NCBI GenBank assembly: GCA_032209605.1
Contig: JASFXZ010000016.1
Location: 13,206,001 to 13,270,000 of the forward strand
Source: Mactromeris polynyma
Taxonomy: Eukaryota > Mollusca > Bivalvia > Venerida > Mactridae
Direction of reading: 5' to 3'
DNA length: 64,000 nucleotides
Shown here: positions 11,701-21,275 of the stretch, piece after piece
How positions within the stretch are numbered: the first letter of the stretch is position 1
How the letters are laid out: the number at the start of each line of letters is the position of its first letter
Program-made: the position numbers and the translations under genes
The notes under the pieces: generated by a model
Database searches by the model: none
The model's input: the letters and a program-made list of their open reading frames with translations, nothing else
Told to the model about the DNA's origin: nothing

Positions 11701-14700
11701 CTTGTGGCCTTGCCCATCTACATACGGAAATTATGGGTACACAAGGTACGTATAACAAGGTTGGCCAGGTCTTGAAAAGTCCTTGAATGTCTACTCTTTG
11801 AGAACTTCTTGAATTTGTAACAGCTAAATTTCCTTTTTGAAAACTTCTTGAATTTTTAACAGCTAAAAACTCTTTGAAAACTTCTTGAATTTGTAACAGC
11901 TAAAAACTCTTTGAGAACTTCTTGAATTTGTAACAGCTAAATACTCTTTGAGAACTTCTTGAATTTGTAACAGCTAAATACTCTTTGAGAACTTCTTGAA
12001 TTTGTAACAGCTAAAAACTCTTTGAGAACTTTTTGAATTTGTAACAGCTAAATACCTTTTGAGAACTTCTTGAATTTGTAACAGCTAAAAACTCTTTGAG
12101 AACTTCTTGAATTTGTAACAGCTAAATACTCTTTGAGAACTTCTTGAATTTGTAACAGCTAAATACTCTTTGAGAACTTCTTGAATTTGTAACAGCTAAA
12201 TACTCTTTGAGAACTTCTTGAATTTGTAACAGCTAAATACTCTTTGAGAACTTCTTGAATTTGTAACAGCTAAATACTCTTTGAGAACTTCTTGAATTTG
12301 TAACAGCTAAATACTCTTTGAGAACTTCTTGAATTTGTAACAGCTAAATACTCTTTGAGAATTTCTTGAATTTGTAACAGCTAAAAACTCTTTGAGAACT
12401 TCTTGAATTTGTAACAGCTAAATACTCTTTGAGAACTTCTTGAATTTGTAACAGCTAAATACTCTTTGAGAACTTCTTGAATTTGTAACAGCTAAAAACT
12501 CCTTGAAAACTTCTTGAATTTGTAACAGCTAAAAACTCTTTGAAAAGTACTTGAATTTGTAACAGCTAAAAACTCTTTGAAAAGTACTGGAATTGTGAAA
12601 AAAATGAATAACTGTTTTGTAAATTGCCCTTGAATTCTTCTGCTGCGAATAGAAAAAGGAATAAGAAATAACAAACGGACTAACAATAACGAAAAAATGA
12701 CAGAGCTATCTTTGACAGGGTACTAGGCGAAAGTATGATAGTACAGTACAGTACTGTACTCAACGGACTTTATACCCGTTTAAAAAATGTTCATGTTGTG
12801 TAATGATTTCCATGCAGTGATATGGTCATCTCAGGGGGGAGGGGGGAGGGGGGAGGGGGTGTTAAACTTGAAAAATACACTGGACCCTTTCTTCTCTATA
12901 CCGAAAAAATAAACATTTTTAGTCCTTGAAAATGGGGAAAAGGTACTTGAAAAGTACATGATTTTTTTCAGGAAGTTCTGTATGAACCACCTTATATGCT
13001 TACAGGACTACAGATAGCCTTTAGGAACTGATGCCCTAGGGGGCTGAATCTCGAGGGTCATTTTGATATTTTTTAACTGGATTTTACCATTTTAAACCCA
13101 AAAAATCTATAATTCAGAGACAAATTTACTAATCACCCAGAATCCTTAGGGTCAAAAAGGGGATTTTTGGTAATTCCAGGTGTCAAAGGGTCAACTCAAG
13201 GTTCAAATGGAATCCCTGCCCATACCCACAATGGGGGAATTTGTGTCCTTAAAAGTGAAAACTAGAAATTTTAAACCAATCTTACAATATCAATTTATAC
13301 TGTTTTTCATCGATTACTACAAAAAATTTTTAATAGATTAGTATTTTTGACAAAGATTGTTGTGTGTTGATTAATCGTATAAGTATTCATAATGAATATT
13401 TCGAAATTCAATCATAAATCTTAAATAAAACCAACTTCGTCTAGCATTTTAAAACAATTTTGTGTAGAGTGTTAAAGATGAGAATCTATTATAGAATCAA
13501 CTATTCGAATACCTTATCAGTACTTGCATATTTGGACATTGATTCGAATACAAGTTGAACTCCCTATGACAATTTCAGGAAAACCTGCCATTGCTCACCG
13601 AGACTTGAAAAGCAAAAATATCCTGGTGAAAAGTAACGGCCAATGTTGCATTGCTGACTTAGGTAAGTTGATTATAGTTATTTTATACCTGGCTATACTC
13701 TCCAGGGTTGAGTATTTTCCTCTTTTCACAAGGTTCGCACAGGTCTTGAAAAGTCCTTGAATTTGATGCCTAGTGCTTGAAAACAGCTTGAATTTGTAAC
13801 AGCCAAAAACTCCTTGAAAAGTACTTCAATTTTGCCAGTACTGGAATCGGATGTGTCGACATTTGGATATGTCGACATATTTTATCAGGTCCCTGTAATG
13901 TCGACATAACGGGTTTCGACTGTATAACTTACAGAAAAAAAGGAGTTAATAGTCTATTAAAGCAGTTTAAAAATATAATAAATGTCGGTCTGATGCAAAA
14001 AATATCTTGCGTACAGTTGTATATGGATTCCAATGTAACTTCATTAGCATAATCTCCATGAAGTGTAGATGTGTGACTGTATTTTGGAGGCAGGTCCCTC
14101 TCATGCACAATAATGTTTTTGCTATTAAATATATGTCTTCATAGGGTCTATGCTTAAACCACGTGATTTAACACTTTTACTTCAGGTCTTGCTGTGAGGC
14201 ATGATTCGGCTAAAGATGCCGTTGACATAGCGCCGAATAATCGTGTCGGCACGAAGAGATATATGGCACCAGAGGTACTGGATGAAACAATTAACATGAA
14301 TCATTTTGAGTCTTTCAAGAGAGCAGATGTGTATTCGTTCGGCCTTGTGTTATGGGAGATCGCCAGGAGATGTTCTAGTGGAGGTAAGTAACAGAGTCTG
14401 AACGTAAAGAGCATTCGTTGAACTACAACTTTGAGTCATCCCCAGAATGTTCTTCAAGCACTGGGATAGGAGTAGGGAAGTTTTTAGGTTACAAAAAGGG
14501 AAGTGTCCTCCCTCCTTTTAGAGATTTTATTTATTACAACCTTATAAAATTTAGTGGTGGTTCCTTATGGGATTTGTTTGGAAAACAATCTATATGTCAT
14601 TATTTACAAGGTTCGCACTGTCTTGAAAAGTCCTTGAATTTGAAGCCTACTCCTTGAAAAATACTTGAATTTGTAACAGCCAAAAACTCCTTAAAAAGTA

Positions 14701-17271
14701 CTTGAATTTTGAAAAAAAACAAAAATTTGGTAAATTGCCCTTAAATTCTTCTGCTGCGGATAGAAAAGGATAACAAACAGACAAACAAACAATGATGAAA
14801 GAAATGTGAAAAAATGACAGCTATTTTCCACTGTATGGTTATACAGTACGGCAGGTGGCTGGTTTTATGCCCTCAAAATTTTTAGTCCTTGAAAATGGGG
14901 GAAAAGTATTTAAAAAGTACTTGAATTTTTTTCGGGAAGTTCTGTATGAACCATGATTTACATAAACCAGGATTTATTTTCGGAAGGTGACTCATACCCT
15001 TCAAGTTGGGATTTTTTGCGCGTTAATCTTAGAAATTTGGGAAATGACTCACAATTACAGAAAAATGTAAGGAATAAAAGTAAAGATTGTAGTGATTTAT
15101 TAATTGACAATTGCTGTATGTATTTATATAAACTGCTGTGAGAGAAAAGCCTTCTGAGAATATTCAAGTGCTGTGGAATCTTTCATTATGAAACTCTGGT
15201 GCAATGTTTTTACGTGCCAAATTTCTGCACTCCTAATTGAAGTTTTGATCTTGGGAAATATAGTCTAATACAGTAAACTATAACTAAAGAGCAAAACAGT
15301 GAAAATGGGACTTGAAAATTGTGTTCTTTATTTCGAGGTGGTCTTATTACTGAGGTGGTCTTTGAGTGAGGTTTTACTGTATTTAACAGTTTAAAAACAG
15401 GTGTGATTGAGGTAATGGTAAGATCGTACGTTCAGTGTTGTTATCCAACTTCATTGCGATTATTGTTCCAAATCACATTACGCTGGGAAACATCAAAGGT
15501 CCGGCACTCATTCTGGCTACTTCACTTAGGCCAAATAAGAAAATTCTTTGTTTGCCCTTTACCGACCCTAGATTTAAGAGGTGGGTAGGTAGGTAGTAAA
15601 AATATTTTATTGTACTGTGGACATTTTTATTGAACACATACAATGTAGTCGTATAGCAGAATTGAAGTGTTTTGATCTCTTTATATGATTTAACCCCAAA
15701 GTAGCGCCACAATCAAATCAAGGACGCGATACTAAACTAAACAAATTTTTAGGAATACAATTTATTGAGTCGGCGGCCAAATCTCAGGTCGGATCGGTAA
15801 AGGGCAAACAAACTAAATTTTAATTTAGGCTTAATTTGTACACGTTTTTTTCGATGAAACGTATCTGTATTTGTGTTTCAGGTATCTATGAGGATTATCA
15901 GCAGCCGTACTATAACATGGTACCACCAGACCCCTACCTTGAGGAGATGAAGAAAGTGGTGTGTATAGAAAAACGGCGTCCTGACATACCCAACAGATGG
16001 CAGAGCCAGGAGGTAATTTTCAAAACATTATTTCAAATATGATTTTTTGTTGTATTGGGGCTTTAAGTCTCATGAACAGCCAGGAGGGTCATGTTTGTTT
16101 GTTTGTTTCATCGGGTTTAACGCCGTTTCTCAACGATATTTCAGTTATATACGGCGGCCGGTTCACCTAACCAGTTTTTCCTGGACTGCATTCTAACCAG
16201 TACTAACTTACCCTTCCACAAGGAGCCGGCAACTTCTCCACATGTGGAGGAAAATCGACATTTTTGTCAAATTTTCATGGAAGGGTATGACCTGCCGCAA
16301 CCGGGAATAGAACCCGGATCATAGGGTTACAAGTCCAGCGCACTAACCACTGGACCACGGCCGCGGCTTAGGAGGGTCATGTAGTGATTATTCCAGCTAT
16401 TAGAAAGAAATGCAAAAAGAGAATCAGGAGAGGTTGCTCATTAGTTTTTGTTAACATGATTACAGTAAAGTGTTAAACTGTGTATTAAATCCTGATGATT
16501 GATTTATGAGGAAGCAAGGTGGCTACCTTGGTTCCAACCCAATACCTCCGGTTAGAGCGGCCTTCTCATTGCTCCACTAAACCAGCACTGTCTCGTTACT
16601 CGTAGCAAATGTTTGATACTCTAAAATCAGAAATTTTTGAGATGGATTAATTTTCCCTATGTTAACAAAAATAAATGTTTACTAAATATTGGTGTGTTAA
16701 TTTTACGACAATGCTGAACATATAAATACACAAACATATAACGCTGTTAAACAACATGGTAACTTCAATGGATAGTTCGCAGATCTACAATAATTGCCTC
16801 CATTGTTTTCAATCATGAGACTTTTTGATAGGCAAAACTGATCAGCACAGAAGTAAAAAAAATGTGATAATTGAGAAAATACGAAGAATATTTGCATGTG
16901 ACAAGCACTCAGTCTTCAACTTTCTGAGCCATGTGTCCACATGAGCATACTGATCTGATTATTTTATCATTGTTTACATTATATTCCCCATTAACTTCAA
17001 AGAAATTTGCATATCAGAATGGCTGACTATTCAGAACAAGGGAGGTAAATATCGTAAATGTAGAAACTAGCTTTTGATGAAATTTTAGCCTCGAAAATTT
17101 TTGCAGGCATTACGAGTAATGGCAAGAATTATGAAGGAATGTTTTTACCATAATGCGGCGGCACGTCTCACAGCCCTGCGTATTAAAAAGACTCTGAGTA
17201 GTTTGAATTCTCAAAGCGACGTTAAAATGATCACGGAAACAGGAATAGAGCCTATCATGTCGAATATTTGA
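2612..17271 (+). CDS. TGFBR1: TGF-beta/activin type I receptor kinase (ALK4/5/7, Baboon class), multi-exon gene lacking its first exon
   Basis: Single-pass membrane serine/threonine kinase that pairs with a type II receptor, binds TGF-beta/activin-type ligands and phosphorylates R-SMADs. Exons: 2612-2732, then either 4715-4866 or 5623-5774, then 9222-9464, 10107-10337, 11578-11745, 13579-13662, 14186-14383, 15882-16012 and 17107-17271. All junctions are GT-AG and phases agree throughout. The product has a cysteine-rich ectodomain ending in a CCY-x-D-x-CN motif, one membrane segment, a GS box (SGSGSG then [12 protein letters not shown]), a glycine loop GKGRYGEVW, the lysine in VAVKIF, catalytic HRDLKSKN, and ADLG in place of DFG, as is usual for type I receptors. 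The L45 loop reads NKDNGTWT, which marks the activin/TGF-beta (SMAD2/3) branch rather than the BMP branch. The window encodes 497 residues; full-length human ALK5 has 503, so only a signal-peptide exon seems to be missing. I found no convincing first exon between 1 and 2611. Confidence 0.96.
3404..3475. mobile_element. 72-bp near-perfect palindromic element, copy 1
   Basis: Two 27-bp arms (3404-3430 and 3449-3475) starting AGGGCTCAACGCAACACTGT pair perfectly around an 18-bp loop. A second copy lies at 40492-40563. Confidence 0.85.
3641..3942. repeat. 36-bp minisatellite, about 8 copies
   Basis: Units begin ATTTTTGCGTTCAATC and continue CCGAATCCAGAGACTGGTGT. Because 36 is a multiple of three, open frames run through both strands; these are not genes. 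Confidence 0.92.
4112..4247. mobile_element. Pogo/Tigger-like miniature element
   Basis: Ends TACAGTCAAACC and GGTTTGACTGTA are inverse copies at TA sites, 136 bp apart. CAGTCAAACC-type ends are typical of pogo-related elements. Confidence 0.65.
4715..4866 (+). CDS. TGFBR1: Receptor alternative exon 3A: second half of ectodomain
   Basis: 152 nt encoding [17 protein letters not shown]...[18 protein letters not shown] and a short stalk. Acceptor AG at 4713-4714; donor ATGG|GTATAT at 4867. The donor was chosen because it restores the phase needed by 9222 and gives exactly the length of exon 3B. The conserved CCY-x-D-x-CN end of the three-finger fold is present. An N-glycosylation sequon (NLS) occurs here but not in exon 3B. 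It lacks the VPxGKPF stretch that exon 3B shares with vertebrate ALK4, so it is the more divergent version. Confidence 0.88.
5099..5370. repeat. 35-bp minisatellite between the two alternative receptor exons
   Basis: About seven diverged copies of a unit containing ACCTGGCACAGAACAACCGG and TCAGTTTATACTAGC. Confidence 0.88.
5623..5774 (+). CDS. TGFBR1: Receptor alternative exon 3B: second half of ectodomain
   Basis: 152 nt encoding [18 protein letters not shown]...[16 protein letters not shown] and a stalk. Acceptor AG at 5621-5622; donor CCAG|GTTAGT at 5775. Its VPVGKPFVC segment resembles the VPAGKPFYC of vertebrate ALK4, so this is probably the ancestral-like version. Its start phase, end phase and length are identical to exon 3A 756 bp upstream. 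Including both or neither would shift the reading frame. Confidence 0.92.
5898..5956. repeat. Perfect palindrome with 29-bp arms and a 1-bp centre
   Basis: Arm 5898-5926 (AAATCAGCTGAAAATTCGAC then AAGGGGTCC) is matched exactly by 5928-5956. The right arm continues into a repeat with ends like those at 18508-18663 and 55432-55585, so it appears to be an inverted duplication of part of that element. It lies 123 bp after alternative exon 3B. Confidence 0.9.
6430..6590 (+). repeat. Dispersed GGGGTTCC...GGGTCAA repeat, copy
   Basis: Shares AGGGGTCATTTTRATAATTT, GATTTTACCATTT and AATTTAGAGAAAA with copies at about 13030-13240, 42989-43190 (inverted) and 49063-49258. A truncated end is at about 3957-4002. 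Confidence 0.6.
6773..7122. mobile_element. CATCCTCGGTACCCAGG inverted-repeat element, copy 1
   Basis: Long imperfect terminal repeats: GTACCCAGGCTATG...CATATATATGATACCC on the left and GATATCATATATGTTATGAA...CCTGGGTACCGAGGATG on the right. The open frame inside is not a gene, as other copies at 20898-21275 and 55855-56208 do not preserve it. Confidence 0.8.
7780..8150. repeat. Inverted-repeat-rich dispersed sequence
   Basis: Contains GGGTCTGAGTGCCACACTCC, CAGACTTAATAATTACTCC and CACTCAAAT/TTTGAGTGC motifs in opposite orientations. A related arrangement is seen at about 10610-10970. Confidence 0.45.
8291..8374. repeat. Four exact copies of a 21-bp unit
   Basis: GATATGTGAAAACTTGTTAAC (split here as GATATGTGAAAA + CTTGTTAAC) repeats four times without a mismatch, so the expansion is recent. 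Confidence 0.95.
8513..8590 (+). repeat. Duplicated tRNA-like 3' half (SINE fragment)
   Basis: A 39-bp unit containing a B-box-like GGGTTCGAATCCCAG occurs twice. No matching 5' half or acceptor stem is present, so it is not a tRNA gene. Confidence 0.75.
8706..9090. mobile_element. hAT-type miniature element with 8-bp target duplication
   Basis: Ends AAGGATGTCAACGAAT and ATTCGTTGACTTCCCTAA are inverted, and TTATAACT flanks both sides (8698-8705 and 9091-9098). The 8-bp duplication is the hAT signature. Related ends occur at 10982-11553 and 59697. Confidence 0.85.
9222..9464 (+). CDS. TGFBR1: Receptor exon 4: stalk, transmembrane segment, start of GS domain
   Basis: Encodes [13 protein letters not shown], then a hydrophobic segment of about 22 residues ([16 protein letters not shown] onward to ILY), a basic juxtamembrane HKYQNKAR, a proline-rich linker and the first part of the GS box (EYSGSGS). 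Acceptor AG at 9220-9221, donor TCAG|GTAAGA at 9465. It joins either alternative exon in phase 1, completing an alanine codon. Confidence 0.94.
9595..9852 (-). mobile_element. tRNA-derived SINE, minus strand, copy 1
   Basis: The minus strand reads a tRNA-like head (GGTCCAGTGGTTAGTGCG, then GGGTTTGATTCCCGG) and a tail containing ACGGCGTTAAACCCGATG and AAACAAACAAAC. A second copy at 16091-16366 shares nearly the whole length. The tail resembles SINEs common in bivalves. Confidence 0.85.
10107..10337 (+). CDS. TGFBR1: Receptor exon 5: end of GS box and kinase N-lobe
   Basis: Encodes [19 protein letters not shown], the glycine-rich loop [11 protein letters not shown], the ATP-binding lysine in VAVKIF, the alpha-C glutamate in FREAEIYQT and [15 protein letters not shown]. 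The LP in GLPLL is the FKBP12-docking position of type I receptors. Acceptor AG at 10105-10106, donor AAAG|GTATAT at 10338. An open frame continues into the intron but has no similarity to anything. Confidence 0.95.
10982..11553. mobile_element. hAT-like element of about 570 bp
   Basis: Starts TAGGGATGTAAACAATTAAC and ends with the inverse of TAGGGATGTCAATATTCGG. ATTACT is found on both sides as a possible target duplication. No transposase frame. Confidence 0.72.
11578..11745 (+). CDS. TGFBR1: Receptor exon 6: L45 loop and hinge
   Basis: Encodes [29 protein letters not shown] and [15 protein letters not shown]. With the preceding NK it completes the L45 loop NKDNGTWT, which in vertebrates and flies selects SMAD2/3-type substrates. 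Acceptor AG at 11576-11577, donor CAAG|GTACGT at 11746. Confidence 0.95.
11790..12600. repeat. 37-bp minisatellite, about 21 copies
   Basis: Unit CTCTTTGAGAACTTCTTGAA + TTTGTAACAGCTAAATA. Middle copies are almost identical and outer copies diverged, the pattern of unequal crossing-over. Located in the receptor intron between exons 6 and 7. Confidence 0.95.
12834..12859 (+). other. G-quadruplex-forming tract
   Basis: Four runs of five or six G separated by single A residues (G6-A-G6-A-G6-A-G5). It lies on the sense strand of the receptor intron. Confidence 0.85.
13579..13662 (+). CDS. TGFBR1: Receptor exon 7: catalytic loop
   Basis: Encodes [20 protein letters not shown] and [15 protein letters not shown] is the catalytic loop. 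ADLG, completed across the junction, replaces the usual DFG, as in known type I receptors. Acceptor AG at 13577-13578, donor TTAG|GTAAGT at 13663. At 84 nt it is the smallest exon of the gene. Confidence 0.95.
14186..14383 (+). CDS. TGFBR1: Receptor exon 8: activation segment
   Basis: Encodes [53 protein letters not shown] and [20 protein letters not shown] is the P+1 loop of the receptor kinase family. Acceptor AG at 14184-14185, donor GGAG|GTAAGT at 14384. Confidence 0.95.
14610..14952. mobile_element. GGTTCxxACAG inverted-repeat element, compact copy
   Basis: Left end AAGGTTCGCACTGTCTTGAA and right end TTCTGTATGAACC are imperfect inverse copies. The interior holds CCTTGAAAAATACTTGAATT. 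A truncated third copy is at about 13728-13840. Confidence 0.7.
15269..15382. mobile_element. TACAGTAAA-type miniature element
   Basis: Ends TACAGTAAAC and GTTTTACTGTA are inverse copies at TA. Relatives with GAGGTGGTCTT motifs lie at about 21459-21617 and 46252-46433. Confidence 0.6.
15882..16012 (+). CDS. TGFBR1: Receptor exon 9: kinase C-lobe
   Basis: Encodes [33 protein letters not shown] and [10 protein letters not shown]. Acceptor AG at 15880-15881, donor GGAG|GTAATT at 16013. This is the only junction in the gene that falls between codons (phase 0). Confidence 0.94.
16091..16366 (-). mobile_element. tRNA-derived SINE, minus strand, copy 2
   Basis: Near-identical in layout to 9595-9852, with the tRNA-like head at about 16282-16360 (minus strand) and an AAACAAACAAAC tail. 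It includes an extra segment around CTCCACATGTGGAGG that copy 1 lacks. Confidence 0.85.
16758..17072 (-). mobile_element. GATAGTTCCC inverted-repeat element, copy upstream of last receptor exon
   Basis: Opens GGATAGTTCGCAGATCTACA and closes AACAAGGGAGGTAAATATCG; the interior matches the other copies in reverse. It stops about 35 bp before the last-exon acceptor. Confidence 0.75.
17107..17271 (+). CDS. TGFBR1: Receptor last exon: end of kinase domain and stop
   Basis: Encodes [40 protein letters not shown] and a short tail ending MSNI, with stop TGA at 17269-17271. The kinase ends at the usual place. The tail is slightly longer than in vertebrate ALK5, which ends soon after the matching lysine-methionine. 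Acceptor AG at 17105-17106, about 35 bp after the end of a dispersed inverted-repeat element. Confidence 0.94.
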   Translation, partial: ALRVMARIMKECFYHNAAARLTALRIKKTLSSLNSQSDVKMITETGIEPIMSNI

Positions 17272-18955
17272 TAATTAAGTGTGATAAGAAAACTCTCGAT
17301 CTAAAGAGAATTCAACTTCCTGCATTAAAATATGGGTCACCTACTCAGATATTCATCGCTTGGAATGGAACCGAGACTAAAGTGTGTATCTGTTTAGGAA
17401 AAAGTGGCTATTTTAGTGCGGTAAACTCTAGTTGCCATGTGGACAACAGCATCATTGGACAATGAAATGTGATTTTTATGTGTGATTTCACATACTGTAT
17501 ATACTGTATGTGTTTTATGTATGTTTGATCTTAGAGATCGACTTTTGAACGTGTGTAGAATAGAGATGTTAATACATTTAGTTTATGTTAGTTATAAAGG
17601 GAGGTAATAAAAGTATGAATTTGTTTCTGTAAGGGGAGGTAACTGAGTTTGTACTTTGAAAGTTTAATTTTTAAGTATTATATATAATATTCTTAACATT
17701 TATTATATTATATATAGTATTTTACCTTTCTGTTACAGTATAGATAACTTTTATCATAAATCACAGAAAATGCTTTTTACTATATTCAGTTATGTCCCTT
17801 TGAATTAAGAAAATGATGGCATATTTTGTTTTATCGAAGTCAGTAAATTGTTTATTTATATCATTTGTACATTCTTGCATTCTTCCTTTTATAAGAAATT
17901 CAGTTATTTGCGACTCTTTTATTATGAGTTTTAAGAAGTTTTGACGACTTATTTTTTTTTAAGAATGTATAAGTCGAGGCTATTTCATAACTGGTCTTAA
18001 ATTACTAAGTTTATTTAGAGTTATCTGAAATGATGAATTTGTCTATTAAGTCATTTATTATTTCTATTGTTTTAATTAAATCATAAATTTACGACATGTT
18101 TTTGCGTAAAAATTAACAGTTTGGCCCTTACTGTGGCCCCTATTTTAAGGCAACTGGTCATTCGTTGGGTCTCACTAATGAATTTTTAAAAATGAATCAT
18201 TGTGTTATTATTATATCTCTGGAGATGTTAGAAATGTCAAAATTTGTTAGTAAGCCACCATACTTGATAATTAAAGTCTGTAAAAATGGCATTTTAAAGG
18301 TATTGGCATAAAAAGCAGTAAAACATACAAAATACTTGGCATTTGTTGGCAAAATTATTTGTCCAATTTTGATGACATAGAATCAGATATTTTAATGATA
18401 GTTTTTATTGTTGATAAATTAAAGTTGACAAATATATGAAAATATCAATTCAAATGTTTAGGAATTTTATTCAGTGCACCTTTAAGCCCTTTTTAAGCCA
18501 TAAAATCAGGCATGAGAATTTTCCGTGGATTTAAGATTTGATGTTTGCAAGGGCCTTGACAATTTAAGCACTCTTAGATGCTTAAAAGCCAGGAGCCTCA
18601 GCGGCCCCTCCTGGAGCCCTTGCCGAATATTCCGCTGGTTTTGTAATTTTGCATTCTCATGTCTTGTTAGAGTTTTCTGGTACAAGTTTCTAACATTTTT
18701 GAAAATATGAGTAAAATTCTTCATAAACGCTTCAATTTTTATGTTGTTGATTTTTTTCAAACTTAATTTAAGTTTTTTTCTTCACAAGGTTATAAGTTAA
18801 TATATTCGTTTTAGTTCCGTCCTTATTTTTATTATTCCAGTACTCATTTTATGTCTTAAGTACAAGTTTACCTGAAGATATGTTGAAATTTCCATGTTAT
18901 TTATACATTTGCTGTGGACAGTATATACAGATGGCTTCTCACTAATGCAATAAAA
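17272..18955 (+). other. Probable receptor 3' UTR with two candidate polyadenylation signals
   Basis: AT-rich sequence follows the stop codon without obvious coding potential. AATAAA occurs at 17606-17611 and 18949-18954, which could give short and long 3' ends. A small dispersed repeat (18508-18663) sits within the longer version. The true end cannot be fixed from sequence. Confidence 0.4.
18508..18663. mobile_element. GGCATGAGAAT miniature element, copy 1
   Basis: Ends CAGGCATGAGAAT and ATTCTCATGTC are inverse copies. Shares GATGCTTAAAAGCCAG and CAGCGGCCCC with the copy at 55432-55585. Confidence 0.75.
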
Positions 18956-19040
18956 GTACCTAGAATTTCTTTAAATAAATCTTTTAAACCTCTTATATGT
19001 TTGATTATGGGATTTTTGCTGATGGTCTAGAATCATGAAA

Positions 19041-19289
19041 TTTAGCCTGTCCAGATTGGACCTGAATTCTGGGTTTTAGCCTGTCCAGATTGGACCTGAA
19101 TTCTGGGTTTTAGCCTGTCCAGATTGGACCTGAATTCTGGGTTTTAGCCTGTCCAGATTGGACCTGAATTCTGGGTTTTAGCCTGTCCAGATTGGACCTG
19201 AATTCTGGGTCCAGATTGGACCTGAATTCTGGATTTTAGCCTGTCCAAATTTGACCTGAATGCTGGGTTTTAGCCTTCCAGATTGGTCT
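19041..19289. repeat. 34-bp minisatellite, about 7 copies
   Basis: Unit TTTAGCCTGTCCAGATTGGA + CCTGAATTCTGGGT; five copies are identical and the distal ones are diverged or shortened. Confidence 0.95.
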
Positions 19290-19299
19290 AGGAATAAAG

Positions 19300-20890
19300 T
19301 TTTATTCATTTTAAAACAATTATTTGTGGACTTAAACTTTATATTTAACTGTAGGTTCCTCTTAAATTTGGAAAAAGAATAATTACTATATAAACAGCTG
19401 GAAAAAACACCTGGAATTTATTAAACTCATTTTCTGCGAACAATAAACAGCCTTTGGTGAGTTTTATCATTTTCTGAATATGAGCTCGGCAAGTTCATTA
19501 ATTGCTAAATTAACCTTTTCAAGCACAATAGAAGCAGCCATCAGTCTAAGGCAGTTGTCATTTCACTAGGGCATTATTGAAAATGATGCATAGATTTAAT
19601 TACATGTCGGCGGCGACAAAATTTAATTCCGAGTTTGTTAGATTTTGACATTTTTATCACATACTCGTGTTGGTAAAATTCATGTTGTTTTTGTTGTTGT
19701 CTTAAACGTTACCTCATGTGTACTTTGGTATATAAGGCTTGAAGAAAGTTGTTTGTTTCCACATACTGGACCGAACCAGGTTTTTCCCAGGGTTTTCCCA
19801 AAGTTTTTCAGCTAGGAGTCTTTGGACCCTCGTGTTTTACAAATTGGGGGTTCTTAGTAAATTTGTAGGGTCCCACCTTCGTTTGTGGAAACAAGGAATT
19901 TTTGCCATATTGTCATTAAAGTGCACACTGTTCTTCTGAACGGGTTATTGTATATTCATCTCAAGTACGGATTGTTAAGGGGTGTCGCAATATACCCGAC
20001 ACATACCACAATATATTGTAATTCATTAGCAGCCTATTGCGATATATATAACTCCTGGCAAATATCAGCAAGCGTAAATTTTCTTGTTCACTTCTAAGAA
20101 TAATTACATGATTGACGTTGAATTGTAATACATTTAACGATATTTCGGCAATTTGCAAACAAGTCCCGTGTCTGAAAATACCGATTTGCAAACTTCCTTA
20201 TTTGCTAAAATATCTACTTAAACAATCTCCCTCTAATTTGTACAATTTCTGCTTTTGTGGTTTTCATATCACTTTAGGAGACCGGAACTCCAGTCCTAAG
20301 GGTCATTAGGGTCTCGACCCTGGAAGATTTACCTCAGCCCCAGTACTCCCTCTGTGTAAAGTTCATCTGATATTAAACATTCTCATTTCTAGAAGTCTGG
20401 ATTAGTTGAGAAAGAAATTTAATTGTAGTCTGGCGAGGATAAAGTATATTGATGTTCAAAGTTAGAAACTTAATAAATGATATCAGTTTAATGAAATATA
20501 TGTATTTTATAATTCAGTTTAATCATTTGTTGTTTTAAGTGGCATATATCTGAACATGATAGTCTTTAACAACTAAATGAGCTCTCTTCCATGACAAAAC
20601 CTGTATTTGTGACAAAAATCCTTTTTCAGGATTTAACATTTTATTATAGATAAGTTTTTCTGTTTGATTTAATACCAAAAATATTAAAATCGGACATCTA
20701 CTATCTTGTTATGGCAATTCAAGTGTTAGGAACGAAATGCAGATGTAAACTACAAAATGCTTTACTCAAATACATGTACATTAACTCTGAGAAAACCTTC
20801 TGTTTTGCAAATGGAAAAAAAAACAAATCATGTAATATTTATAAACAGTTTCAAGTTCATTTCTAACCACTGTCTCTAATACTGGTTTTC
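19300..20890. other. Intergenic sequence without recognised features
   Basis: AT-rich, with only short random open frames on both strands. Confidence 0.45.
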
Positions 20891-20897
20891 TCGCATC

Positions 20898-21275
20898 CTC
20901 GGTACCCAGGCTATTTATAACTTATATGATACTCTGGGCAAACTGACTGTAAAAATCTTTCTTGTGAATAAGTAATGAGGTGAAATCCATCTGCTTGATT
21001 GGCGGTATGACACACACCTCATGCGATACAGAAATTGCCGAGGAGTTACAGATGAAAATGCGGTTCTGAGCGATCCAATGAGATTGTGGCTTTTCGAATC
21101 ATGTTAGGCAGGACATCAATTGCTCTTCATAAAGGAGATTGCTTCTTATTTGTTATCATCCATTTCATTGGTCAAGAAAATGCTAATGAATATTCATGCA
21201 TTACAAAGTTTCGCTAGCCAATTTGCCCAGGGTATCATATATGTAATGAATAGTGTACATATCGAGGATGGTTTG
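20898..21275. mobile_element. CATCCTCGGTACCCAGG inverted-repeat element, copy 2
   Basis: Left CATCCTCGGTACCCAGGCTA; right GGTATCATATATGTAATGAA...CGAGGATGG. Interior GCTAATGAATATTCATGCAT matches copy 1. Confidence 0.8.

Larger units (their letters stand above)
11752..12993. mobile_element. GGTTCxxACAG inverted-repeat element carrying a large internal minisatellite
   Basis: The ends resemble those of the compact copy at 14610-14952: TCTTGAAAAGTCCTTGAAT near the left and GGAAGTTCTGTATGAACCAC at the right. Its inside has expanded to 1.2 kb by tandem repetition. Confidence 0.7.
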
